Origin: Niallia alba
GTDB lineage: Bacteria; Bacillota; Bacilli; Bacillales; Cytobacillaceae
Direction: 5' to 3'
Assembly: GCF_012933555.1 (NCBI RefSeq)
Contig: NZ_JABBPK010000001.1
Location: 4,628,001 to 4,692,000 of the forward strand
Length of the DNA stretch: 64,000 nt
This document shows positions 25,509-34,607 of this stretch, one piece after another. A program made the position numbers and the translations under genes. Position 1 is the stretch's first letter. Every line of letters starts with the position of its first letter. The notes under the pieces were generated by a model, which made no database searches, was not told the origin of the DNA, and was given only the letters and a program-made list of their open reading frames with translations.

Positions 25509-26702
25509 ATGAAAAAAGTAGAGTTTATCGAAGAGTTAGAGAATCGCATACTGCCATTTTGGTTGAATTTAGTAGATAAGGAGAATGGCGGTTTTTATGG
25601 AGTCGTTGATTACAATCTCAAGATTCATCCTGAAGCCCATAAAGGAGGCGTTTTAGGTGCTAGAAACTTGTGGACCTTTTCCGCTGCATATCAGTACAAA
25701 CAAGACCCAGCCTATTTAGAAGCAGCCCATCATGCCTATGAATTTTTGAAAAATAAGCTTTGGGATCATGAAAATGGTGGCATCTATTGGATCGTTGATT
25801 ATAAAGGCAATCCTGTTCTTTCATCAAAACACGTTTATGCACAAAGCTTTGCACTGTATGGCTTAAGTGAGTATTATAAGGTGTCTAAAGATATGGAAGT
25901 ATTAGCATTAGCACAAAAATTGTTTTACCTCATTGAAAATATTTGCTATTCTGAAGCCTTGAATGGGTATCTGGAAGAGTTTCATGCCGATTGGACGAAG
26001 AAGGAAAATGTTTTATTAAATGAAGGTGCGGAGGCTGCTTTTACAACAAATAGCCATTTGCATATTATCGAAGCTTATACGACACTCTATCAAATTTGGC
26101 CTGACGAAAAGCTATTAAGTAAAATCGATAATCTATTAACCCTTTTCCATACTCATATTTTCGACCATGAAAAGCATTATTGCCAAGCTGCCTTTGATCC
26201 AAATTGGAATAGCATTAAGGATACTTTCTCATTTGGCCACGATATTGAAACGAGCTGGCTTTTAACAGAAGCTTTAACAGTAACAAAGCTTGATCGTCCC
26301 GAGATCGTGGAAATAAATAAGCTTATGGCACTTGAGGTTGCAAGAGAGGGACTCGCAGATGATGGATCCCTAATGGATTACAAGGCAAATGATTTCATTC
26401 ACCCTACAAGAGTCTGGTGGGGCCAAGCCGAAGCAGTAATCGGCTTCCACAACGCCTATGAATTAACGAATATTCCAAACTATTTAATGTATAGTGAAGA
26501 TGTATGGAAATACATTCAAGCATCTATCCATGATCAGCGCGAAGGTGGAGAATGGTACTCCCGCATTGATGCAAATGGTGAAGTTATTTCTTCCCTGCGT
26601 GATACTAAATACTATTCACAAGAAAACATCGTCGATTCATGGAAATGCCCATACCATAATGCTCGAATGTGCTTAGAAATGATTAAACGTTTAACTGATT
26701 AA
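25509..26702 (+). CDS. AGE-family epimerase (cellobiose/mannobiose 2-epimerase-like)
   Basis: A 397-residue (alpha/alpha)6-barrel enzyme of the N-acylglucosamine 2-epimerase family. It shows NGGFYGVVDYN, GVLGARNLWTFSAAY, the histidine in SFGHDIETSWLL and the C-terminal WKCPYHNARMCLEM, features of cellobiose 2-epimerase. Such enzymes convert beta-1,4-mannobiose to mannosyl-glucose, or cellobiose to glucosyl-mannose, an established step of intracellular mannan breakdown. AGAGGAGGAG precedes the ATG. With the adjacent GH113 and nearby GH36 and GH1 genes this supports a mannan pathway. Confidence 0.88.
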   Translation: MKKVEFIEELENRILPFWLNLVDKENGGFYGVVDYNLKIHPEAHKGGVLGARNLWTFSAAYQYKQDPAYLEAAHHAYEFLKNKLWDHENGGIYWIVDYKGNPVLSSKHVYAQSFALYGLSEYYKVSKDMEVLALAQKLFYLIENICYSEALNGYLEEFHADWTKKENVLLNEGAEAAFTTNSHLHIIEAYTTLYQIWPDEKLLSKIDNLLTLFHTHIFDHEKHYCQAAFDPNWNSIKDTFSFGHDIETSWLLTEALTVTKLDRPEIVEINKLMALEVAREGLADDGSLMDYKANDFIHPTRVWWGQAEAVIGFHNAYELTNIPNYLMYSEDVWKYIQASIHDQREGGEWYSRIDANGEVISSLRDTKYYSQENIVDSWKCPYHNARMCLEMIKRLTD

Positions 26703-26705
26703 AAG

Positions 26706-27279
26706 GAAAGAGGTTGGGAAATAAGTATTCCAGTCATAGATAAACCCGAACAACTATCAAATAATCCTAAATGATTGTTCGGGTTTTATTAGTTTTATAA
26801 AAGGCTGTTTCAGTACAGTTAGTGTTAATATCCGCAGCCTGAATACACTTCGCTTTCCATGGGGCGAGCGCCGAGCCGCTTCGGCCTATGGCCTGCAGGG
26901 TCTCGGACTTTCTCGCAGCTCCCATAGGAGTCTACGTGTATTCAGGCTGCTCCATATTTCCTACTAATTCATTTTTTCTAAAAAAACAATATTTTTTAGG
27001 GAATTGCCTTTAAAAACAGAGTGGAATGGAGCGGAAGACACTCGACTCCTGCGGGAAGTAGAGCAATCTTTAGACCCCACAGGCTTTAGCCGAGGAGGCT
27101 TAGGTTGCTCCCCGCGGAAAGCGAGTTTCTGTAGCGCAATGGAACGAATTAGTTTTTACACTTGACTATATTTAAAAACATAAATAACCATTGTATAAAA
27201 GGAACCTTTATTTAAGTGATAAATTAGAGATTGTTCGTCTTTACAGATTGGCTATCTAGTTTTGTCCCAGCCTCTTATC
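26706..27279. repeat. GAGGCTGGGACA-bounded composite element, intact copy
   Basis: A 574-bp element between the epimerase gene and the convergent aldo/keto reductase gene. Its ends are inverted: GAAAGAGGTTGGGAAATAAG and TTTGTCCCAGCCTCTT. Inside are a small hairpin (CCCGAACAA/TTGTTCGGG), one GC-rich palindromic module at about 26835-26955 (with GAGCCGCTTCGGCC and CTGCAGGGTCT), and a second, inverted and diverged module at 27020-27145. No coding potential is seen. The outermost inverted ends could also act as a bidirectional terminator. Confidence 0.85.
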
Positions 27280-27281
27280 TT

Positions 27282-28271
27282 CTATCCTTTTAGCACCTCG
27301 TCAATCGCAGCAAGTTCTTCTTCGCTAAAGTGAATGTTGTCCAATGCCTTCACGTTGTCTTCAATTTGGCTTACTTTACTCGCCCCTATTAGAACGCTTG
27401 TTACAATGCCATCGCGTAAAATCCAGGCAACAGCCATTTCCGCAAGTGTTTGCCCTCTTTCTTTGGCAATATGGTTTAATGCTTTCACTTTACCAATTGT
27501 CTGGTTAACATTTTCTTTATGTAGCCATAATCCCGTTTCTCGGTTTGCACGAGAATCTTCAGGAATGCCATTTAGATAACGATCTGTCAATAACCCTTGT
27601 GCAAGCGGACTGAAAGCAATTGCCCCGAGCTGTTTTTCCACCAGTACATCCTTCAAACCATCTTCAATCCAGCGATTAAACATGCTATAGGACGGCTGAT
27701 GAATAATGAATGGCGTTTTTTTCGCTGCAAAAATTTCAGCAATCTCCCTAGTTTGCTCTGGCGAATAGTTCGAAACGCCAACATATAGAGCCTTTCCTTG
27801 ACGTACCAATAAATCCAATGCTTCCGCAGTCTCCTCTAAAGGTGTTTCCTTGTCAGGACGATGATGATAATAAATATCGACATAATCAAGTCCCATTCGC
27901 TTTAAGCTTTGGTCAAGACTAGCGACTAAATACTTTTTCGAGCCACCATCCCCATAAGGACCAGCCCACATCCCATAACCTGCTTTTGTAGAAATAATCA
28001 GTTCATCGCGATACGGCTTTAAATCTCTTTCCAAAATCTTCGCAAAGTTTTCTTCCGCACTACCAGCAGGGGGCCCATAGTTATTCGCCAAGTCAAAATG
28101 CGTAATCCCTAAGTCAAACGCTCTTCTCACAAGGGCACGCCCATTCTCAAACAAATCAACATCCCCAAAATTATGCCATAACCCTAAAGACAACGCCGAT
28201 AATTTCAACCCACTTTTCCCAACACGATTATACAACATCTTCTCATATCTATTTTCGTCTGCAATATACAT
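27282..28271 (-). CDS. Aldo/keto reductase (YghZ/L-GAP reductase-like)
   Basis: A 329-residue aldo/keto reductase of the AKR14 (YghZ) type. The catalytic D, Y and K are found in THFDLANNYGPP and ISTKAGYGMW, and the H in YYHHRPD. The C-terminal SVLIGASKVSQIEDNV binds the cofactor. The GPYGDGGSKKYL insertion is typical of L-glyceraldehyde 3-phosphate reductases. AGAGGGATA precedes the ATG. It lies between two repeat regions and apparently is not part of the sugar operon. Confidence 0.92.
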   Translation of the reverse strand: MYIADENRYEKMLYNRVGKSGLKLSALSLGLWHNFGDVDLFENGRALVRRAFDLGITHFDLANNYGPPAGSAEENFAKILERDLKPYRDELIISTKAGYGMWAGPYGDGGSKKYLVASLDQSLKRMGLDYVDIYYHHRPDKETPLEETAEALDLLVRQGKALYVGVSNYSPEQTREIAEIFAAKKTPFIIHQPSYSMFNRWIEDGLKDVLVEKQLGAIAFSPLAQGLLTDRYLNGIPEDSRANRETGLWLHKENVNQTIGKVKALNHIAKERGQTLAEMAVAWILRDGIVTSVLIGASKVSQIEDNVKALDNIHFSEEELAAIDEVLKG

Positions 28272-28462
28272 AATGTATCCCTCTTCTCAAATTATTTAAC
28301 TGCTACTTTTTGAAAAAAAAATAACAAAGTGGACTAACGATTTATTCGAATTCAGGCAGATCATTTGGTGGTTAGTCCCACTTCGGCGGAACCGTGCCAG
28401 TTTGTTTGTGAGCTTAGCAGTTTTATATGCGCATTTTCCTAGTTTAATTGTAGGTTTGGCGC

Positions 28463-28620
28463 TTTTATTTGCGACTTTGGCACTTTTTCTTGCGACTTTC
28501 ACCACTTTACTTGCGACTCCGACACTTTACTTGCGACTTTCACCACTTTACTTGCGACTCCGGCACTTTTTCTTGCGACTTTCTCAACTTTACTTGCGAC
28601 TTCGGCACTTTTTCTTGCGA
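28463..28620. repeat. 21-bp tandem array, TTGCGACT family
   Basis: Eight copies of TTGCGA begin at 28469, 28490, 28511, 28531, 28552, 28573, 28594 and 28615, so the period is 21 bp with a single 20-bp step. Units read ACTTGCGACTTTCACCACTTT or ACTTGCGACTCCGGCACTTTT. Degenerate units may extend back to about 28400. The array abuts the stop codon of the ROK kinase gene. The gap from 28272 to 28400 shows nothing else. Confidence 0.92.
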
Positions 28621-28623
28621 TCC

Positions 28624-29499
28624 CTACTTCCCAAAAGCAAGCTCATAATTATAAACAGCACCAATTAAATTAGCGTCGTTTTGAAACTCGCAAATAGCTA
28701 CTTCCGGGATAAATGGGGCAATTTTTGCACTTTCTACTACTTTTGCTAGATGAGCGTTGAGCTCGTCAAGTAGTCCTTCTTTACTGGAGACGCCGCCGCC
28801 AATAATGATTTTCTCTGGATCAAAGCTGTACTGCAGATTATAGATGCCTATTGCTAAGTAGTGATAGAACGTTTCAACCTCTTCTTTTGCGATTTCATCT
28901 CCTTGTTCTGCGAGTTCAAATACTTCCTTGCCGCTTAATTCGTTTTCTAATTCCATTCGTTTAGAATAGCGTTTTGCCATATTCACTGCGGTGCCTAGAT
29001 CACTGAACGTTTTATCTTCTTTAAGGAGCATGTAGCCAAATTCACCGCCAAATAGATGTTTTCCGTGGCGGACTTTACCATCAACGATAACAGCGCCTCC
29101 TATTCCTGAACCAATCACAACAAATAGCACATTTTGCAGTCCTTTTGCTGCACCTCTCCATACTTCCGCAAGCCCAGCACAATTGGCATCATTTTCCATT
29201 GAAACCGGGCAGCCAAATAGCTCCTCTAACTCGAAAAAAACCGGAAAGTGGTGGATATAAGGAACGGCACTTGCCCCTTCAATCACACCTTTACTCTGAT
29301 TCACAGCGCCTGGAGCACTGAATGCAACGCCGTCAATTGTGTATTTTGCGTCTATCTTTCCTTTTAACTGAACCATTTCTTGTTTCATTTCATCCCAAGT
29401 TTTTGGAGTGACAAAAGAGCCTTTATCCACTAGCTGTTCTTTTTCCCATACAGCAAACTTCACGGAAGACCCGCCTATATCCATTACTAATAAAGACAT
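28624..29499 (-). CDS. ROK-family sugar kinase without zinc motif
   Basis: A 291-residue ROK kinase. It has an N-terminal ATP-binding loop (LLVMDIGGSSVKFAVWE), a catalytic aspartate region (SMENDANCAGLAE), VVIGSGIGGAVIVDG, and the C-terminal EKIIIGGGVS. The cysteine zinc motif normally following GEFGH is missing here: the segment reads GGEFGYMLLKEDKTFSDLGT. It probably phosphorylates a sugar released by the GH enzymes; glucose, mannose or a beta-glucoside are candidates. AGGAGGTG precedes the ATG. It is last in the CE7-GH36-GH1-ROK set. Confidence 0.9.
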   Translation of the reverse strand: MSLLVMDIGGSSVKFAVWEKEQLVDKGSFVTPKTWDEMKQEMVQLKGKIDAKYTIDGVAFSAPGAVNQSKGVIEGASAVPYIHHFPVFFELEELFGCPVSMENDANCAGLAEVWRGAAKGLQNVLFVVIGSGIGGAVIVDGKVRHGKHLFGGEFGYMLLKEDKTFSDLGTAVNMAKRYSKRMELENELSGKEVFELAEQGDEIAKEEVETFYHYLAIGIYNLQYSFDPEKIIIGGGVSSKEGLLDELNAHLAKVVESAKIAPFIPEVAICEFQNDANLIGAVYNYELAFGK

Positions 29500-29514
29500 A
29501 TGAACACCTCCTCA

Positions 29515-29528
29515 TGTGTGCGCTTTCA
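29515..29528 (-). promoter_or_regulatory. Weak cre-like site before the ROK gene
   Basis: TGTGTGCGCTTTCA (plus strand) has two mismatches to the CcpA consensus and lies in the 90-bp gap between the GH1 and ROK genes. Confidence 0.3.
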
Positions 29529-29589
29529 CTCTTATTATATGCTTTAAGAAAAGACCATCGCAAAAGATAAGCGATGATCTTCTTACTAA

Positions 29590-30981
29590 TTATTCAATCC
29601 CATTATTAGCACTTACTTCTTTAATCCAATGTCCAGACTTCTTAATTGTTTTCACCTGTGTATGAATATTATTTGAAATAAATCCATAACGGTTGCGGTA
29701 GGCATTCATCCAGCTCCAGCAATCGATTGGCGTCCATAAATGGTAACCGTAGCAATTAGAGCCTTCCTCGATTCCTTTATGAACCCATTCTAAATGCTCT
29801 TGAATAAATTCGATTCGGTAATCATCCTCGATCACGCCTTCTTCATTTAAGAAGCGATCTTCTCGAGAAACACCCATGCCGTTTTCCGACACGAACCATT
29901 CGATATTTTTATAGTTATCGCGAATGTTGATGGCAATATCATAAAGTGCCTCAGGGAAGATTTCCCACCCTTTATCTAAGTTCATGCGGCGACCTGGCAT
30001 TGCGTAATTATCATAATAACGATCTGGCATCCAGTCTCCAACACTATTTGGTGCTACATCCGGCGCTTTTACGCGTGATGGATGATAGAAGTTTACCCCA
30101 AGAGTATCGATCGTATTTTCTTTTAAAATAGCTAATTCTTCTTCTGTTGATTCCCAAATTACTTTGTCTTTTGTTAAAAGTTCCACTAATGCCGGTGGGA
30201 ATTCACCGTAAACTGCTGTATGAAGGAACATTTCATTGCGCCATAGGTCCGCAATTCGCCCTGCTTCCACGTCTTCTGGCTTATCGCTTGCTGGATAAGA
30301 AGGCGTCAGGTTTAAGATGGTGCCTATTTTTGCACCCTTTTCGTTCATCTTCAAATCGCGGAATTCTTTGATTGCTTTTGCAGAAGCAAGGTTTAGATTG
30401 TATGCCACCTGCACTGCCTTTTTCCCGTCTACTACTTTTGGATAATGGAATTGGTACAAATATTGTCCATCAACAATTACCATTGGCTCATTAAATGTGA
30501 ACCAGTGCTTGACACGATCGCCGAATAATTCGAAACAGCGACGAGCAAATTTTGCAAAAAGATCGACGACATGCTTGGATTCCCAACCGCCATATTTATG
30601 ATATAGCTCTACTGGCAAATCAAAATGGTGTAAATTCATAACCGGTGTAATTCCTTGTTTAATAAATTCATCAATGACATTGTTATAAAAGCGTACCCCA
30701 TCTTCGTTTAAGCTTGCTGTTTCGAAATCATCAATTAAACGTGTCCATTGAATGGAAGTACGAACAGAGTTTAAGTTGATATCTTTCATTAAAGCAATAT
30801 CCTCTTCATAGCTATTGTAAAAATTAGATGCTGTATCTGGTCCTACGTGGTTATAGAATAATTCTGGCTCCACTTCATACCAGTAGTCAAAAACATTTGC
30901 ATGTTGTTTATTAAAACGACCTTCACTTTGCGGTCCAGATGTTGCTGCACCCCACCAAAAATTTTTCGGGAACTTTTTCAT
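29590..30981 (-). CDS. GH1 beta-glycosidase
   Basis: A 463-residue family 1 glycosidase. It begins KKFPKNFWWGAATSGPQSEG, with the acid/base glutamate in FTFNEPMV and the nucleophile in WFVSENGMGV; the C-terminal YHLWTPIDCWSWMNAYRNRYGFI completes the barrel. It has no signal peptide. In this context it may cleave beta-glucosides or beta-mannosides, for example mannosyl-glucose made by the epimerase. No PTS components lie nearby, so a non-phosphorylated substrate is likely. GGAGACG precedes the ATG, 14 bp after the GH36 gene. Confidence 0.9.
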   Translation of the reverse strand: MKKFPKNFWWGAATSGPQSEGRFNKQHANVFDYWYEVEPELFYNHVGPDTASNFYNSYEEDIALMKDINLNSVRTSIQWTRLIDDFETASLNEDGVRFYNNVIDEFIKQGITPVMNLHHFDLPVELYHKYGGWESKHVVDLFAKFARRCFELFGDRVKHWFTFNEPMVIVDGQYLYQFHYPKVVDGKKAVQVAYNLNLASAKAIKEFRDLKMNEKGAKIGTILNLTPSYPASDKPEDVEAGRIADLWRNEMFLHTAVYGEFPPALVELLTKDKVIWESTEEELAILKENTIDTLGVNFYHPSRVKAPDVAPNSVGDWMPDRYYDNYAMPGRRMNLDKGWEIFPEALYDIAINIRDNYKNIEWFVSENGMGVSREDRFLNEEGVIEDDYRIEFIQEHLEWVHKGIEEGSNCYGYHLWTPIDCWSWMNAYRNRYGFISNNIHTQVKTIKKSGHWIKEVSANNGIE

Positions 30982-30995
30982 GATATTCGTCTCCT

Positions 30996-33230
30996 TTATT
31001 GTTTCTCCGTTAAGTAAAATATTTTGCTGTTGTAATCGGTAATATGCTCTCTTGACCAGTAATCGCTAGCTCGATCGATATAGTTTCCTGCTAAAATAAG
31101 CCCGATTTCCATTAAATCATCGCCATATCGTTCTAAGTCACTATTCACTGTATATAATTTATCTGCTTCCAAACCTTTTAGCTGCAAGCGTTCATATGGT
31201 CTATTGGGCTTCGCTAAAACTTCATAGTAGCCAACAATTGCTTCTGTTTTATCTTGGGAAACAACCATCCAAGCTGTTTCGTTATTGGTAAAAGGACTTT
31301 GCAGACGGATAAATGTTCCTTGTTGTATCAATTTGCGATGTTTTTTAAAGAAGGCAATATGCTCCTTCATTTTCGCATGTTCTTTTTCAGGCATTTTCGT
31401 AATGTCTAGCTCATAACCAAATGTACCGAAATAGGCAACATTTGCTCTTGTATCTAGACTTGTCATTCTGCCAACTTGATGGTTCGGAATTGCTGATACA
31501 TGGCTTCCAATACTAGATAGCGGATAAACCAAAGACGTACCATATTGAATTTTCAGACGCTCTACCGCATCCGTATCATCACTCGCCCATGCTTGCGGCG
31601 CATAATAAAGCATTCCTGGGTCAAATCGCGCCCCGCCACCAGCACAGGATTCAATTAACAGATGTGGATATTTATCTAGCAATCTCTCATATAAAGAATA
31701 CACGCCTAAAATATAGCGATGGAATACTTCTCCTTGCTGATCCTTTGGCAATGCAATAGAGAAGGCTTCGGAAATATAGCGGTTCATATCCCATTTGATA
31801 TAGTCAATCTTGCTGGTCGAAAGAAGTGCATCCATTTGGGCAAAAATTCCGTCGACAACCTCAGGACGAGAATAATCGAGGACAAATTGGTTTCTGCCAT
31901 GGGATGTTCTTTTTCTAGGAACATGAATGAGCCAATCAGGATGTTCATTAAAAAGCTTGGTCCCTTTACTGATCATTTCTGGCTCAAACCATAAACCAAA
32001 CTTTAGGTCTAATGCATGAATTTTCTCTGCTAAGCCTTTGATGCCATTAGGCAATTTATCTTTGTTTTCAAACCAATCACCTAGCGAGGAAGTGTCATCA
32101 TGCCTTTCCCCAAACCAGCCATCATCTAAAACGAATAATTCGACACCAAGCTCTGCCGCTTTTTTGGCAATATCTAAGATTTTTTCCTCGTTAAAGTCAA
32201 AATAGGTTGCTTCCCAGTTGTTAATGAGAATCGGACGCTCCCTATCACGCCATTCGCCTCGAGCAAGTCTTGTACGATAAAGTTCATGGAAGGTCTGGCT
32301 CATCCCATTTAATCCTTCATCCGAAAAAACAATAACTGCTTCTGGTGTCTGAAATGCTTCAGTTGGTTTCAATCGCCACGCGAATTCGAATGGATTGATT
32401 CCGAGCATTGCTCTTGTAACTTGATACGTATCTACTTCTACTTGTGCTAAAAAGTTGCCGCTATAAATTAAACTGAAGCCATAAGCTTGGCCTGTATGCT
32501 CTGTCGTATCTGGTCGCACCAATGCCATAAAAGGATTATGTTGATGACTGCTCGCCCCTCTCGCACTAGAGACAGCTTGAATACCTGTTATAACTGGCTT
32601 TCTCTCCATATGATTTTCCCTTGCCCAGGCACCATGCAAATGAACAAGTTCAAAGTTCTTATCTGGAAAATCAAGGCTTAAACTCATCGCCGACTCCAAA
32701 TCATATTCATGCTCTCCGTTGTTTACAAACTTCGCACTGCGAGCAATCGCCTTTCTTCCTGCAAAAATGGTATAAAATAAATGAATACTTATATCAGAAT
32801 ACGTATCTTTTAATACAACTTCTAATGTCTCCGCTTCGTCCATGTTCTCTACATAAGTAGCAGGTAGCCCAGTTAATGCTGGTTTTCCTTCTAGGATGTT
32901 ATGATGATCGTAACGAAAATCAGAAATTCGATCTCCTTCCGGATAGCGGATTTGCTGAGCTGGCGTACGAAAGTCAGTTGTTCCATAAGAAGGATATTCT
33001 TGTCTTATATGTTCTAAGGAAGAGGTATGATCCCCCTCTATTTGGTTATTCGAGGGACGAATCTCTCTTTCTAGTAAGTATTGAAAATTATCACGATGTC
33101 TAATTGCTTTGCCAAAATAGAGATGCTCTAGCTGAGATGTTTTTTCTATGACACGAAATAAATAACTAATAAGTCCGTTTGTTAAATGAAATTCTAGTGT
33201 TTCTTTATTGAACGTAATCATTTTACTCAT
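30996..33230 (-). CDS. GH36 alpha-galactosidase
   Basis: A 744-residue GH36 enzyme with the N-terminal beta-sandwich, TIM barrel and C-terminal domain of the bacterial RafA/AgaN group. The nucleophile aspartate lies in YIKWDMNR and the acid/base in WASDDTDA; ELFVLDDGWFG and ESCAGGGARFDPGMLYY are diagnostic. It has no signal peptide, so it removes alpha-1,6-galactosyl branches inside the cell. It overlaps the esterase gene end by 8 bp and precedes GH1, forming one operon. Raffinose-family sugars are an alternative substrate. Confidence 0.94.
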   Translation of the reverse strand: MSKMITFNKETLEFHLTNGLISYLFRVIEKTSQLEHLYFGKAIRHRDNFQYLLEREIRPSNNQIEGDHTSSLEHIRQEYPSYGTTDFRTPAQQIRYPEGDRISDFRYDHHNILEGKPALTGLPATYVENMDEAETLEVVLKDTYSDISIHLFYTIFAGRKAIARSAKFVNNGEHEYDLESAMSLSLDFPDKNFELVHLHGAWARENHMERKPVITGIQAVSSARGASSHQHNPFMALVRPDTTEHTGQAYGFSLIYSGNFLAQVEVDTYQVTRAMLGINPFEFAWRLKPTEAFQTPEAVIVFSDEGLNGMSQTFHELYRTRLARGEWRDRERPILINNWEATYFDFNEEKILDIAKKAAELGVELFVLDDGWFGERHDDTSSLGDWFENKDKLPNGIKGLAEKIHALDLKFGLWFEPEMISKGTKLFNEHPDWLIHVPRKRTSHGRNQFVLDYSRPEVVDGIFAQMDALLSTSKIDYIKWDMNRYISEAFSIALPKDQQGEVFHRYILGVYSLYERLLDKYPHLLIESCAGGGARFDPGMLYYAPQAWASDDTDAVERLKIQYGTSLVYPLSSIGSHVSAIPNHQVGRMTSLDTRANVAYFGTFGYELDITKMPEKEHAKMKEHIAFFKKHRKLIQQGTFIRLQSPFTNNETAWMVVSQDKTEAIVGYYEVLAKPNRPYERLQLKGLEADKLYTVNSDLERYGDDLMEIGLILAGNYIDRASDYWSREHITDYNSKIFYLTEKQ

Positions 33231-34182
33231 GATCTAGCAAAAACCCCCTGACTCTATCTCCTAGTTTCGGCAAATATTCATGCCCATACTCTGGGAAGAA
33301 TATCATCTCTTTTGGTGATGAAATCTGATTGTAGACAGCAAATTGTGTCACTGGCGGGCAAACCCCGTCTTCTAAAGCAATCGCCCACTTTACTTCCGCC
33401 TTAATTCTAGGCGCTAAATGCTGTAAATCGATATATTCTAATGTATCGAAAAATTCCTCTTCTCTGTCATGCATTGGATCGCGGAATCGGAACCAATAAG
33501 CCAATTCCTCATAAGCAGAAGCGTTAATATCTAACTCAAACACTTTTCGATAATCACTAAGGAATGGATATTGTGCGACGACTTTTATCACTCTCGGTTC
33601 AAGTGCTGCACAGGCTAACGATAAAGCTCCGCCTTGCGATGCCCCTTGAACAGAAATCTCCTCTTCATCGACTTCCTCCATGCTCATTAAAATTCTTGCA
33701 GCATGAGCAGTATCTAAAAATACACTTCGATAATAAAGGCTTTCTGGTCCTTCTTCGACACCACGAATAATTAACCCTTTTAATGTCGTTCCTTTTGCGG
33801 TTGTATTATCTTCTGATTCTCCGCCTTGCCCGCGACAATCCATCGCAAGAACGGCGAATCCCTCTGTTACCCAAGAAAGCTTATCGCCAAAGTCACCGCT
33901 GTCCCCATGGTAACCATGGAACATCAGCATACCAGGCACTTTTCCTTCTATTTTCTTCGGTCGGATGTATTGGCATCTTATCTTAGCACCTTTTACACCC
34001 GTAAAATATAAATTGTAAAAGTCTGCTATTTTTGAAGGAATGTCTACTTTTTCTAACTCGTAATCCAAGCTTTGTTCATCCAGCTCTTGCAACGCCTTAT
34101 CCCAAAACACATCATAATCCGCGGGCTTTCTACCAGAGCCTTTATATTCTCGATATTCATTGATTACCTGCTCTTTTTTCAT
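33223..34182 (-). CDS. CE7 acetyl esterase / cephalosporin C deacetylase
   Basis: A 319-residue alpha/beta hydrolase of carbohydrate esterase family 7. All three family signatures are present: RGQGG, GASQGG with the nucleophile serine, and the histidine in YGHEY. CE7 enzymes remove acetyl groups from small acetylated oligosaccharides in the cytoplasm, suiting acetylated galactoglucomannan or xylan fragments. I chose ATG 34182 after GGAGGTG; the ATG at 34197 would overlap that site. It is the first gene of the operon, and a one-mismatch cre site lies 18 bp upstream. Confidence 0.92.
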   Translation of the reverse strand: MKKEQVINEYREYKGSGRKPADYDVFWDKALQELDEQSLDYELEKVDIPSKIADFYNLYFTGVKGAKIRCQYIRPKKIEGKVPGMLMFHGYHGDSGDFGDKLSWVTEGFAVLAMDCRGQGGESEDNTTAKGTTLKGLIIRGVEEGPESLYYRSVFLDTAHAARILMSMEEVDEEEISVQGASQGGALSLACAALEPRVIKVVAQYPFLSDYRKVFELDINASAYEELAYWFRFRDPMHDREEEFFDTLEYIDLQHLAPRIKAEVKWAIALEDGVCPPVTQFAVYNQISSPKEMIFFPEYGHEYLPKLGDRVRGFLLDHE

Positions 34183-34199
34183 GAAGGGCACCTCCACAC

Positions 34200-34213
34200 T
34201 GTTATCGCTTTCA
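34200..34213 (-). promoter_or_regulatory. Candidate cre site (CcpA)
   Basis: TGTTATCGCTTTCA matches the CcpA consensus with one mismatch. Its place close to the start of the CE7-GH36-GH1-ROK operon fits roadblock-type catabolite repression. Confidence 0.6.
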
Positions 34214-34240
34214 TTATAATGTATATACCTGAAATTGTAA

Positions 34241-34250
34241 ATGTCTATAT
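34241..34250. promoter_or_regulatory. TATAGAC motif before the CE7 operon
   Basis: ATGTCTATAT is the reverse of ATATAGACAT and shares the TATAGAC core with sites at 22752 and 24027. GTATATAC at 34221-34228 is a possible second half. Confidence 0.3.
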
Positions 34251-34339
34251 TTATTTTAAAAATGTAAAACCAAAACTTTGGGTGATAGCGTTAACTCGCT
34301 GGTGTGGCTATTTTATTGGTGATTTTGCTCCCTATTACT

Positions 34340-34470
34340 TGCCGATTCCACGCTTTTATTTACGATATCAGCTTCTTTACTTGCGACTTCACCCCTTTTA
34401 CTTGCGACTCCCACCCTTTTACTTGCAACTTCCACTCTTTTTCTTGCGACTCCCACTCTTTTTCTTGCGG
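34340..34470. repeat. 21-bp tandem array, TTGCGACT family
   Basis: TTGCGA or close variants start at 34381, 34402, 34423, 34444 and 34465, an exact 21-bp period, with one or two degenerate units before. It lies between the divergent esterase operon and AraR-like gene. Confidence 0.88.
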
Positions 34471-34540
34471 TTCACCACCTAATACTCCTTCACTCTTTCG
34501 ACCCAAAATAAAGAAACTTTTCACAAAAAAGCATAAATAA

Positions 34541-34564
34541 TGTATATCTGCAGAATTATCTGCA
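34541..34564 (+). promoter_or_regulatory. Direct repeat before the AraR-like gene
   Basis: TATCTGCA occurs twice, at 34545-34552 and 34557-34564, a spacing of 12 bp, 44 bp upstream of the regulator start. It may be an autoregulatory site. It does not match the classical AraR operator. Confidence 0.3.
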
Positions 34565-34607
34565 TTTGTTAGAAGTAACAGATTTGCTTTTAAAGGGGGG
34601 CTTTACA

